64,000 bases of DNA, taken from an uncultured Eggerthellaceae bacterium (GTDB lineage: Bacteria > Actinomycetota > Coriobacteriia > Coriobacteriales > Eggerthellaceae). The position numbers were made by a program, and so were the translations under genes. The notes under the pieces were generated by a model. It was not told the DNA's origin, did not search any database, and worked only from the letters and a program-made list of their open reading frames with translations. How positions within the stretch are numbered: position 1 is the first letter of the stretch; each line of letters starts with the position of its first letter. The stretch covers positions 186,001 through 250,000 of the forward strand of contig CALBGP010000028.1 in assembly GCA_937892845.1 (NCBI GenBank), read 5' to 3'. Shown piece after piece: positions 41,943 to 49,062 of the stretch.

Positions 41943-44105
41943 ATGCACTACTTCAACCGCACCCTGCGCGCACTGCTCTGTGTCGTTTTGGCTGCCGGGT
42001 TGTGCCTGCCCGCGGGGCTGGCCTTCGCCGAAGAACCCGCCTCCGACACGCTTCCCGTAGGCGATGACCGTCCTGCACCTGAGACGGATAAGGGTACCGA
42101 AGCCGATCAGGAATCCGCCCAGTCGCAGGATTCTGAAGCAACGTCCGATCAGGGGTCTCAGGATTCCGAGAGCCAGGACCTGCAGGTTCAGGAAGATGCC
42201 GCCGATCAGTCTGATCCTGACGCCGATAGCGCTGCCTCTACGGACGAAGGGACTGTGATAGGTTCCGCCATCACCGACGAGCAGATTGCTGATGCTCTTG
42301 CCGGGCTGGAAGATTCCGGCAGCGCCGCCATCTCTCTTTTCGCCGCTCCTGAAGCGGCGGCGTCGACCGTGAGCTCAGGTGTCATCTCCCTGGCTGGCGA
42401 GACCCAGTATGATACGGCGGCAGCTGAAGCTCTTTACGCGTTCAAGTCTTCGGAATACGTCATTGTTGCCAGCGGCACCAGTGCCGTTGACGCATTGTCC
42501 GCTACAGCGCTCGCGGGTCTGCTTGACTGCCCGATTCTTCTGACGGCGAAATCCTATGTGCCTCAGGCAACCAAGGATGCCATCAAGTCCCTTGGTGTCA
42601 AAAACGTCGTGGTCATCGGTGGCACCGCGGTCATTTCGGATGCCACCGCTTCTGCATTGGGAAAGTCCTCCAAATCCGGCACCTATACCCGTCTTGCCGG
42701 CGAGAGTCTGTTCGACACCCAGTTGGCAATCTACGAATACGGCAAGAAACACGGCACGTGGGGCAATACCGCCTTCGTTGCGAACGGCGTTCTGTCCTTT
42801 GCCGATGCTTTGTCCGTCTCTCCTCTTGCCTTCAAGCTCAAGGCACCCGTCTTCCTGGCCAATTCAGAGGGCATGCTGCCCGTCGCTACGGCTCGCGCCC
42901 TTATCGGCGGCGGCTTCAAGCAGGTGGTCGTGGCTGGCGGCACGGCTGTCGTTTCCGATGAGTGCTGGGGTATTTTCCAGGCCGCATCCATCATGGGCGG
43001 CGGAGACTACAACGGCGTGAAGCGCCTTGCGGGCAAGACCCTCTACGATACGTCTGCCGCAATTGCCAAGTGGGCTGTTTCCAAGGGCTATCTTGCTTGG
43101 AATGGTGCCGCATTCGCTACGGGACGCATCCCCTATGATGCTCTTGCAGGCAGCGTTGTCCAGGGCAAGGAAGGCTCCGTTCTGCTGCTTGTGGATGAGG
43201 GCTATGATGCCTGCGTCGATGCCGTGGTTGCGGCCGATGCGAAAAAGCCCGTCGAAACGATCAAGTTCTTCGGCGGTACTGCGGTCATTACGCCTGAGCA
43301 GCGTCTTGAAATCGCGCAGCGCCTGGATCTGTCGAATATCACTCTCACGGAGCGCAGCTATCCCATCACCATGAACCGTTTCGTGGACATCGAATACGCT
43401 CAGGCCAACGAGTATCACGGCTACACGCGTGCTCAGGTAAAGGAGTCCATAGATGCCGCCTCCACTCCTGCCGGGACGGCCGGATTCTATCAGTTCACCG
43501 TGCTTTCCGACGGCTATTCGGGCATGACCGCTGAACAGCTGGATGCCTTCATTGCCGCTAATTGCCGCTATTCCGAACGGAATTATGGCGTAACCAGCAA
43601 CCTGCGCGGCACGGGAGCCTATTTCGTGGAAGCGGCCAAAACCTACGGCATCAACGAAGTGTACCTGTTGGCCCACGCAGCGCTTGAAAGTGCATGGGGC
43701 TGCTCCGCACTGGCTCAGGGAGCCATCAAGGGCTATAGCGGTTACCTCAATTTCTATGGCATAGGCGCCTACGACATAGACCCCGGCAATGGCGGTGCCG
43801 CTATGGCCAAGAAGTACGGCTGGACCAATCCCCGCAAGGCAATTCTGGGTGCAGCCGAATGGCTCAGCAAGAATTACATCAACCCTACGGTGAGCTCTGG
43901 CAAGGTTTCGGGTCCTCAGGACACTCTGTGGAAGATGCGCTGGGATGTTCAGCGCGCTGCATCCGAGGGATCGGTGTGGCATCAGTATGCAACCGGTCGC
44001 ACGTGGGCTACGGGTATTGCGACGGTCATGGCCGAGTTCTATTCCAGCATCGATCTGCCTTTCGAGAAGACCGGTCTCACCTTCGAGATTCCGAAGTTCA
44101 GCTAG
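41943..44105 (+). CDS. CWB2-anchored endo-beta-N-acetylglucosaminidase
   Basis: A secreted peptidoglycan hydrolase of 720 residues. Signal peptide (residues 1-30), a ~75-residue acidic D/Q/S-rich linker, three CWB2 repeats (about 140-460; markers AGETQYDT, AGESLFDT, AGKTLYDT), a ~50-residue linker, and a glucosaminidase domain (about 530-700) with HAALESAWGCS, whose glutamate is the expected catalytic acid, and YLNFYGIGAYD. GH73-type glucosaminidases cleave the glycan strand during growth or separation. AAAGGA precedes the ATG. A strong terminator follows at 44163-44193. Confidence 0.92.
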   Translation: MHYFNRTLRALLCVVLAAGLCLPAGLAFAEEPASDTLPVGDDRPAPETDKGTEADQESAQSQDSEATSDQGSQDSESQDLQVQEDAADQSDPDADSAASTDEGTVIGSAITDEQIADALAGLEDSGSAAISLFAAPEAAASTVSSGVISLAGETQYDTAAAEALYAFKSSEYVIVASGTSAVDALSATALAGLLDCPILLTAKSYVPQATKDAIKSLGVKNVVVIGGTAVISDATASALGKSSKSGTYTRLAGESLFDTQLAIYEYGKKHGTWGNTAFVANGVLSFADALSVSPLAFKLKAPVFLANSEGMLPVATARALIGGGFKQVVVAGGTAVVSDECWGIFQAASIMGGGDYNGVKRLAGKTLYDTSAAIAKWAVSKGYLAWNGAAFATGRIPYDALAGSVVQGKEGSVLLLVDEGYDACVDAVVAADAKKPVETIKFFGGTAVITPEQRLEIAQRLDLSNITLTERSYPITMNRFVDIEYAQANEYHGYTRAQVKESIDAASTPAGTAGFYQFTVLSDGYSGMTAEQLDAFIAANCRYSERNYGVTSNLRGTGAYFVEAAKTYGINEVYLLAHAALESAWGCSALAQGAIKGYSGYLNFYGIGAYDIDPGNGGAAMAKKYGWTNPRKAILGAAEWLSKNYINPTVSSGKVSGPQDTLWKMRWDVQRAASEGSVWHQYATGRTWATGIATVMAEFYSSIDLPFEKTGLTFEIPKFS

Positions 44106-44162
44106 GCATCTGATAGGGTGCTTCGCCTTGAAGCGCCTGTCAGACAAATTCGCCGAACCCAA

Positions 44163-44193
44163 GGGCCGCAACGTTATGTTGCGGTCCATTTTT
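44163..44193 (+). terminator. intrinsic terminator after the glucosaminidase gene
   Basis: GGGCCGCAAC (44163-44172, one G-U) pairs with GTTGCGGTCC (44178-44187) around GTTAT, followed by ATTTTT. This is a classic rho-independent terminator. Confidence 0.85.
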
Positions 44194-44695
44194 ATGGTTT
44201 CGGTGACTAGGGACCGATTTGATGAGCACAAGACTGGTTCGCTTCAATAGTGAATTTCAATATAAAACCTCCTATGTCCCGATGGCAGGAGTGGGAGGTT
44301 TTGTGCTGTACGAGGGCGGAATGCCCGGTATGATCCATAGATTTGTTCTAAAGAGAAAGTTTGATAGCAAGCAGCAGTTCAACTGATTTCGTTTGATATC
44401 AGGCGGTTGAGTCGCTGTGTCCGGCTAGTGTATAATCGTGGCTGAAGTTAATAGACAGATATGCAACAATTGTTGAAAAACTATTAGCGGTCTCTGGTCT
44501 TCCTATTTTTATGAAGCGGAGTGCAAAATGGTTAATTTGGCAATCAGTCGAGTGCTTTATGCATGCGGCAGGTGCTCTCTCGTGCTTGGTGTAAATGCCT
44601 TGCGGTCGAATAGAGCAACCTGCTGATTTTCACGTAGCGTTACTCCCGCAGGGCCGATGGCAAGCTCCACCCATACCAATCTGAAAGGTGGCTCC
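44194..44695. other. AT-richer intergenic region with orphan hairpin, strong promoter and long leader
   Basis: About 500 bases without a supported gene. It holds an orphan hairpin AAAACCTCC/GGAGGTTTT (44264-44272, 44294-44302), a consensus-like promoter (44407-44436) and a ~250-nt leader with the palindrome CAACAATTGTTG (44464-44475). Open frames of 54 codons (44222-44386) and 27 codons (44511-44594) are not recognisable. Base use is visibly more AT-rich than in the flanking locus, and this continues into the next two genes. Confidence 0.6.
44407..44436 (+). promoter_or_regulatory. strong promoter upstream of the propeptide-like genes
   Basis: TTGAGT (44407-44412), an 18-nt gap and TATAAT (44431-44436) form one of the best sigma-70-type promoters in the window. 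It points to the frameshifted gene at 44696, with an unusually long leader. Confidence 0.65.
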
Positions 44696-45612
44696 ATGCC
44701 TTCTGGTTCAATGGTTATTCGCCGTGCGGTCATGCTGATCGTTGCCATCATCTCACTTTTAGGCTTGGCTGTTCTGTTGGCGTCTTCATTCGCCTATTCG
44801 GCCAATGCTTCAGAAAACGAGGCGTATGTTGAAGGCGAGCTCGTCGTTGTATTTGATGGCTATGCGCCGCCTGAGGCAAAGCAGGCTGTACTTGATGATT
44901 TGCATTACGAATCTGTCGAAGAAATTGAAACGGTTTGGAATTCTGAGAAGTCCCTTTTCGAAGAAGTTTGCTTAGTCAGACTGCCTTCTATTTCTTGCGA
45001 GGAAGCTGTGACGACGGCGGTGTCTCACGGGTGCGTGATCGAGCGTACGGTAATCCGTTTTATGGACATGAGATTGCGGGGGATTACGTTGGCGGGATAG
45101 AAGGCCGGGATTTTGAGGACGGAGCAATCCTGGTTCGTTTTATCGACGGAACGACATCGTCTGATGCTGAGAGCTTCGTGTCGTCATTTGGCGCTACAAT
45201 TGAGTTATCTGCGTCTGATGTTAATTCCGACAGTCTTTCTGCCCCAATTCGCGTGCTGCTCCCCGAGGATATGTCGGTTGTTTTCGGTATTCTCCATGCC
45301 GAAAGTGGTCCCAGCGTGGTGTCTGCGACCCCTGTATATATCACTAAACAGCAGGAATCATCGCCGTATAGCGTCTATCTTGCTGCATTTGATGGCGATG
45401 CGTCGCGCGAGCGTTGTGAGAGTTTGCTGGTTGAGGTTGATGCCGTCGGGACGTTTCGCTTTCAGTACTCTAGCGGAGCTTCGGTGTATTCCATTCTGAC
45501 GAAAACCCCCGATTTTCCTGCGTCTCTCGCCTCTTTGTTTGGTTCTGATTTGCTGGAATGCCGAATGGATGTGATGTTTGGGCCTGCAGTGATATGTCTG
45601 GAGAGGAGATAA
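44696..45612 (+). pseudogene. frameshifted secreted protein with subtilisin-propeptide-like domains
   Basis: Two reading frames together encode a relative of the next gene. Frame 1 (44696-45100) starts after AAAGGTG, has a signal peptide (IVAIISLLGLAVLLASSFA) and a domain beginning ENEAYVEGELVVVFDGY. Frame 2 takes over at about 45043 and runs to 45612. Alignment with the paralogue (CVKRAMPNSFYG against CVIE, then AYGNPFYG) shows that one base is missing near 45043. Restored, it would be about 305 residues with three propeptide-like units and no CWB2 repeats. The frames are otherwise intact, so the lesion is recent, a phase-variable state or a sequencing error. Confidence 0.75.
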
Positions 45613-45613
45613 G

Positions 45614-47194
45614 ATGGGCGTAATGATAAAACGTCTAGCTGCGCTCTTTGCCTCAGGGGCGGTTTTGGCGGCGCTTCTGGTTGCCATGACGCCGCTCTCG
45701 GCTCATGCCGTCGAGAACGAAGCGTATGTTGAGGGCGAGGTAATTGTCGAGTTTGACGGATATGCTTCGAATGGAGAGAAGAGAGCGGCTCTTGTTTCAG
45801 CTGGTGCTACTTCAGTGGAATACGTTGACTGCTATACGGACGAAACAGAACCGCCGAGCGTATTTAGCGAACTGGTGATTGCCCGGTTTGATGGAGTGCC
45901 GATGGATCAGGCCGTAGCTGCCCTTGAGCGGGCTTCGTGCGTGAAGCGGGCGATGCCCAATTCCTTTTATGGCTATGAGGTTGGCGGACGATTTGTTGAT
46001 TTCGTCGAAGGATGGTTTACGGGATATAGGGAGTTGAGCGTCAGCTTCGCCAGTGATGCCACGAGCGAAGACAAACGGGCCCTCTACGATGACCTCTCGG
46101 CTGTTTCCGTCAGTGAATCCCAGGGCGATTGCACTATCGTCTTGCCGGATCATTTGAGTGTCGCTTATGCCATGAAGCGTGCAGATGCCCACTCGTCGGT
46201 TGTTTTTGCGGGTCCAGTGTATCCTCTCTATTCGGGGAGCCACTTTCCTCCTTCGGACATGATGGAGTCTTCTAAGTACGACACCGCTGCGGAGCAGGCT
46301 TTAAAGGCCTATCCCGCAGGTGCTGAGGATGTTGTGCTAGTGAGCGGATCCGTGTGGCCGGATGGTTTGGTGGCGTCTGGGTTGGCGGGCGCCCTGGATG
46401 CCCCCGTTTTGCTTGTGGAGCACGGACATGTACCCCAAAGGACGCTTGACGCCATGAAGGCGTTGGGGTCTGCGCGTGCCATTATCGTGGGCGGCGATGC
46501 GGTGGTTTCTCCTGCCGTTGAGGATACCATACGTTCTGCCGTAGGTTCCGATCCCGTCCGTCTTGCCGGAATCCATGCGACTGATACCGCAGGCGCCGTG
46601 TTCGATTGGGGTGTCGAGAACGGACTGTGGGACAGCGGTCTACTGCTCGCAGCTACCAACCGTTCGTTCTATGATTCGCTTTCGCTCTCCGCCCTGGCCG
46701 CATCTCAAGGCGCACCGATCCTGCTTTGCAATGGATCGGGTACGCTGTCTTCCGCTGACTGGGCCCGCGTGTCCGCATCGGGTGCTTCCCTCATGGTTTT
46801 CGCAGGCGGTGATGCCGTGGTGTCCGAAGAGGCCGTCGGCACCGCTCAGGATATCCTCGGTCCTGCCGGGGCTGTCCGTCTTGCAGGAGACACGCTGTAT
46901 CAAACCTCGTTCGCTGTTGCTGATTGGTGCGTATCGAATGGATATTTGAGTTGGGACGGCATGGCGTTTGCGTCAGGTGCCGAATTGTCTTATACCGATG
47001 CCTTATGCGGCAGTGCTCTGCAGGGCGTACGGGGCTCCGTGACGCTTATCGTCTACGATAGCGCTTACGGCACCTCTGAGCTGTCCGCCCTCTCGCAGCA
47101 CGCGGCCTCTGGCGTCTCCGGCTTCGACTTCTTCGGCGGCACTGCCGTCATGTCGCAGGATTTCCGCTATCGCCTCATGAGCGCGCTTTTGTAG
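45614..47194 (+). CDS. secreted protein: two subtilisin-propeptide-like domains + three CWB2 repeats
   Basis: A 526-residue secreted protein. Signal peptide 1-33; two units resembling the inhibitor/propeptide domain of S8 proteases (about 34-120, ending RAMPNSFYGYE; and about 130-205, ending FAGPVYPLY); three CWB2 repeats (about 215-526). The first unit has the propeptide pattern: VEGEVIVEF strand, alternating hydrophobics, and a final xVxxAxPN-like strand. No protease domain is present, so the units may inhibit or chaperone a separate subtilase. GAGAGGAG precedes the ATG, which is 2 nt after the frameshifted gene. The N-terminal half is AT-richer than the CWB2 half, suggesting a domain fusion. 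Confidence 0.85.
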   Translation: MGVMIKRLAALFASGAVLAALLVAMTPLSAHAVENEAYVEGEVIVEFDGYASNGEKRAALVSAGATSVEYVDCYTDETEPPSVFSELVIARFDGVPMDQAVAALERASCVKRAMPNSFYGYEVGGRFVDFVEGWFTGYRELSVSFASDATSEDKRALYDDLSAVSVSESQGDCTIVLPDHLSVAYAMKRADAHSSVVFAGPVYPLYSGSHFPPSDMMESSKYDTAAEQALKAYPAGAEDVVLVSGSVWPDGLVASGLAGALDAPVLLVEHGHVPQRTLDAMKALGSARAIIVGGDAVVSPAVEDTIRSAVGSDPVRLAGIHATDTAGAVFDWGVENGLWDSGLLLAATNRSFYDSLSLSALAASQGAPILLCNGSGTLSSADWARVSASGASLMVFAGGDAVVSEEAVGTAQDILGPAGAVRLAGDTLYQTSFAVADWCVSNGYLSWDGMAFASGAELSYTDALCGSALQGVRGSVTLIVYDSAYGTSELSALSQHAASGVSGFDFFGGTAVMSQDFRYRLMSALL

Positions 47195-47242
47195 CGTCTT
47201 GGGAGATGCAGGGAGCGTATGCGGCTCTTGGCCCCTGACTGA

Positions 47243-47268
47243 AACGACCCCGGATATCCGGGGTCGTT
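47243..47268. terminator. perfect palindrome terminator between convergent genes
   Basis: A 26-bp perfect inverted repeat centred at 47255/47256 (left arm AACGACCCCGGAT) lies between the CWB2 gene and the convergent membrane-protein gene. It is followed by TTGT on the plus strand and could stop transcription from both sides. Confidence 0.7.
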
Positions 47269-47279
47269 GTCGTGGTGCA

Positions 47280-48875
47280 TCATTCGGTTTTCTGCGGCAT
47301 CTTCCAGAATGCGCTGGCTGCAATGATGGGCAGCAGCAGGTGGATGGGGAAGAGGTAGCGGAATTCGCAGAAATACGGCGCCGCTATCAACATGGTGCCC
47401 CAGAGGGCGATAAGCGGGATGTAGGCGGTGATGAGCGCGCGATCGCGGCGAATCCAGCGCAGTGCGCACAGGGCTATGATGAGCCACGCCCCGAAGCCCA
47501 TATTGAACAAGGGGGATACGAAGCTGTGCTTGCGCATGTCTCCGTAGTTGGTGTCAGGATTGCCGCCGAATATCTCAAGGCCGGTTGCGTCATATAGCAG
47601 GTTTCTGCCCGCTTGGGACACAACCCAGGAGTGCGTGTCCATGTTCCAGTATCCCTTCGTGGCATTGACCCATGCCCGCAGGTACACGCCGGGGTTTTCC
47701 GCTCCCACTTCGAAGTAGAGCTTCAGGAAATCACCTTTGTGGGCATCCAGCCATTCGTCTGAAAACGACTCGTGGTATTTCACCAGGTTCGACGATTGGG
47801 GGTTGTAGACCTCCTTAACGGCTTCAGGATCGACCATCTGCGAGAACGTGTCCAGTTGCTCATCCGTCATGTCCCCACCGTAGGCGACTACGGCCGACAT
47901 CTGCTGGATGGGTATGCCCACGGACTCGCGGAAGGGCGAGGGCGCTATGCCCAGTGCGGTGTAGAAGGGTCCGCTGATCAGGTATGCCACGATCACGGCG
48001 GCAAGGGTGGGTGCGAACCATTTCCACATGCGTCGCCAAACCAGCATGAGCACAACGGCGGTTACGGCCATGGCGTAGATGCCGTTGTTGCGCAGCAGGC
48101 AAGCCAGCAAGGTGAGCAGGGCAAGCTTGATGCAGGCTTTGGGGCTTTCGATGGCCTTGCCGCGGGTGAGTGCGATTTCAAAGAGCTGCAGCACTATGAA
48201 CAGCATGGTGATGGAGAACGGGATGTCTTTCCACATGGTGGTGGCATAGCGCGCAATCACGGGATTGAAGGTGAAGAAGGCCAGTGCGGCGAATACGACC
48301 AGAAGAGGCATGCCCAGCTTACGCAGCCAGGCACATGCGTAGGCGCAGGCTGCAGCCATGATGGTGAGCTGGGTGAGCGAGAAAAGTCCCACGCCCCAGC
48401 CCATGTGGCCGGTCGCTTTGCCCAAAAGGACGAACGGGCCCACCAGCAGGGTGTAGAAAACCGGATGGGCATTGGACCAGGGGAGCTCGCCTTGGATGAT
48501 GCTGATGGAAGCATGGGAGTCGGTGGACAGCGTGCCGGGGATGGTGGTGGCCAGGGTTATGGCGTAGGAGATGAACAGAACGGCGAAGCAGGCAAGCCAG
48601 AGCTTGGTGTCTATCCGCCCTTCGGTATGGATGGCCACCTGGTGCTTGGAAATCCATGTGAACGCAATGCTGAGCAGGCAGAACAGAAGCGCCGTGAAGC
48701 CCAGGAAGGTCCAGAGGCATTCGGATAGAGCTTGCCCGTCGGCCCAAAACACCAGCACGTATGATGCCGAAATGGCGGCGGATAGCACTGCCATGACCGC
48801 GACTGCCCCCTTGGTGGGGAAGAGCGTTGTGCGGATGGTGTCAAGGAGCAGCTGCGAAGGCTTGTCGAGTTGCAT
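47280..48875 (-). CDS. DUF6020-like multi-pass membrane protein (probable GT-C fold)
   Basis: A 531-residue membrane protein with about eleven segments and a large loop. TTIPGTLSTDSHASISI after segment four, and the NNGIYA region, resemble DUF6020 and related GT-C glycosyltransferase-like proteins, in which an acidic residue in the first outer loop is catalytic. It may add a sugar from a polyprenyl donor outside the membrane, but there is no direct evidence. It is a monocistronic minus-strand gene bounded by the 47243 palindrome downstream; an extended -10 TGCTAGCAT lies at 48951-48943 upstream. Positions 48876-49062 otherwise contain only a terminator for the next gene. Confidence 0.72.
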   Translation of the reverse strand: MQLDKPSQLLLDTIRTTLFPTKGAVAVMAVLSAAISASYVLVFWADGQALSECLWTFLGFTALLFCLLSIAFTWISKHQVAIHTEGRIDTKLWLACFAVLFISYAITLATTIPGTLSTDSHASISIIQGELPWSNAHPVFYTLLVGPFVLLGKATGHMGWGVGLFSLTQLTIMAAACAYACAWLRKLGMPLLVVFAALAFFTFNPVIARYATTMWKDIPFSITMLFIVLQLFEIALTRGKAIESPKACIKLALLTLLACLLRNNGIYAMAVTAVVLMLVWRRMWKWFAPTLAAVIVAYLISGPFYTALGIAPSPFRESVGIPIQQMSAVVAYGGDMTDEQLDTFSQMVDPEAVKEVYNPQSSNLVKYHESFSDEWLDAHKGDFLKLYFEVGAENPGVYLRAWVNATKGYWNMDTHSWVVSQAGRNLLYDATGLEIFGGNPDTNYGDMRKHSFVSPLFNMGFGAWLIIALCALRWIRRDRALITAYIPLIALWGTMLIAAPYFCEFRYLFPIHLLLPIIAASAFWKMPQKTE

Positions 48876-49003
48876 GGATTCAATCTCGCTTTGCGGTAGG
48901 TGGTTGGAAATCGTGGTTCGCGCACGATAATGCGCTTTTGAAATGCTAGCAGAGTTGGAGTGCGCGTGCGGATTGCATGCGGTTGCTTCGGTCCGACAAC
49001 ACA

Positions 49004-49029
49004 GAAGGCGCGGTTTTCACCGCGCCTTC
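49004..49029 (-). terminator. hairpin terminator after the CAP/CWB2 gene
   Basis: GAAGGCGCGG (49004-49013) pairs perfectly with CCGCGCCTTC (49020-49029) with a 6-nt loop. It lies 34 nt downstream of the minus-strand gene's stop codon. Confidence 0.7.
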
Positions 49030-49062
49030 GGCTCTTCTGCAGGCAAAGTGCTGTGCGTCCGA

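Noticed and set aside
44222..44386. 54-codon open frame beginning MSTRLVRFNS, with a weak AGGGA 8 nt upstream
   Set aside because: It spans the orphan hairpin, matches no family I recognise and has no sign of conservation; it may be a gene remnant but cannot be supported as a gene.
44511..44594. 27-codon open frame in the leader of the frameshifted gene
   Set aside because: No ribosome site and no recognisable sequence; length is within chance expectation.
45030..45060. Programmed -1 ribosomal frameshift joining the two halves of the propeptide-like gene
   Set aside because: The sequence at the join (GAG CGT) is not a slippery heptamer and no downstream pseudoknot is apparent; a base loss is simpler.
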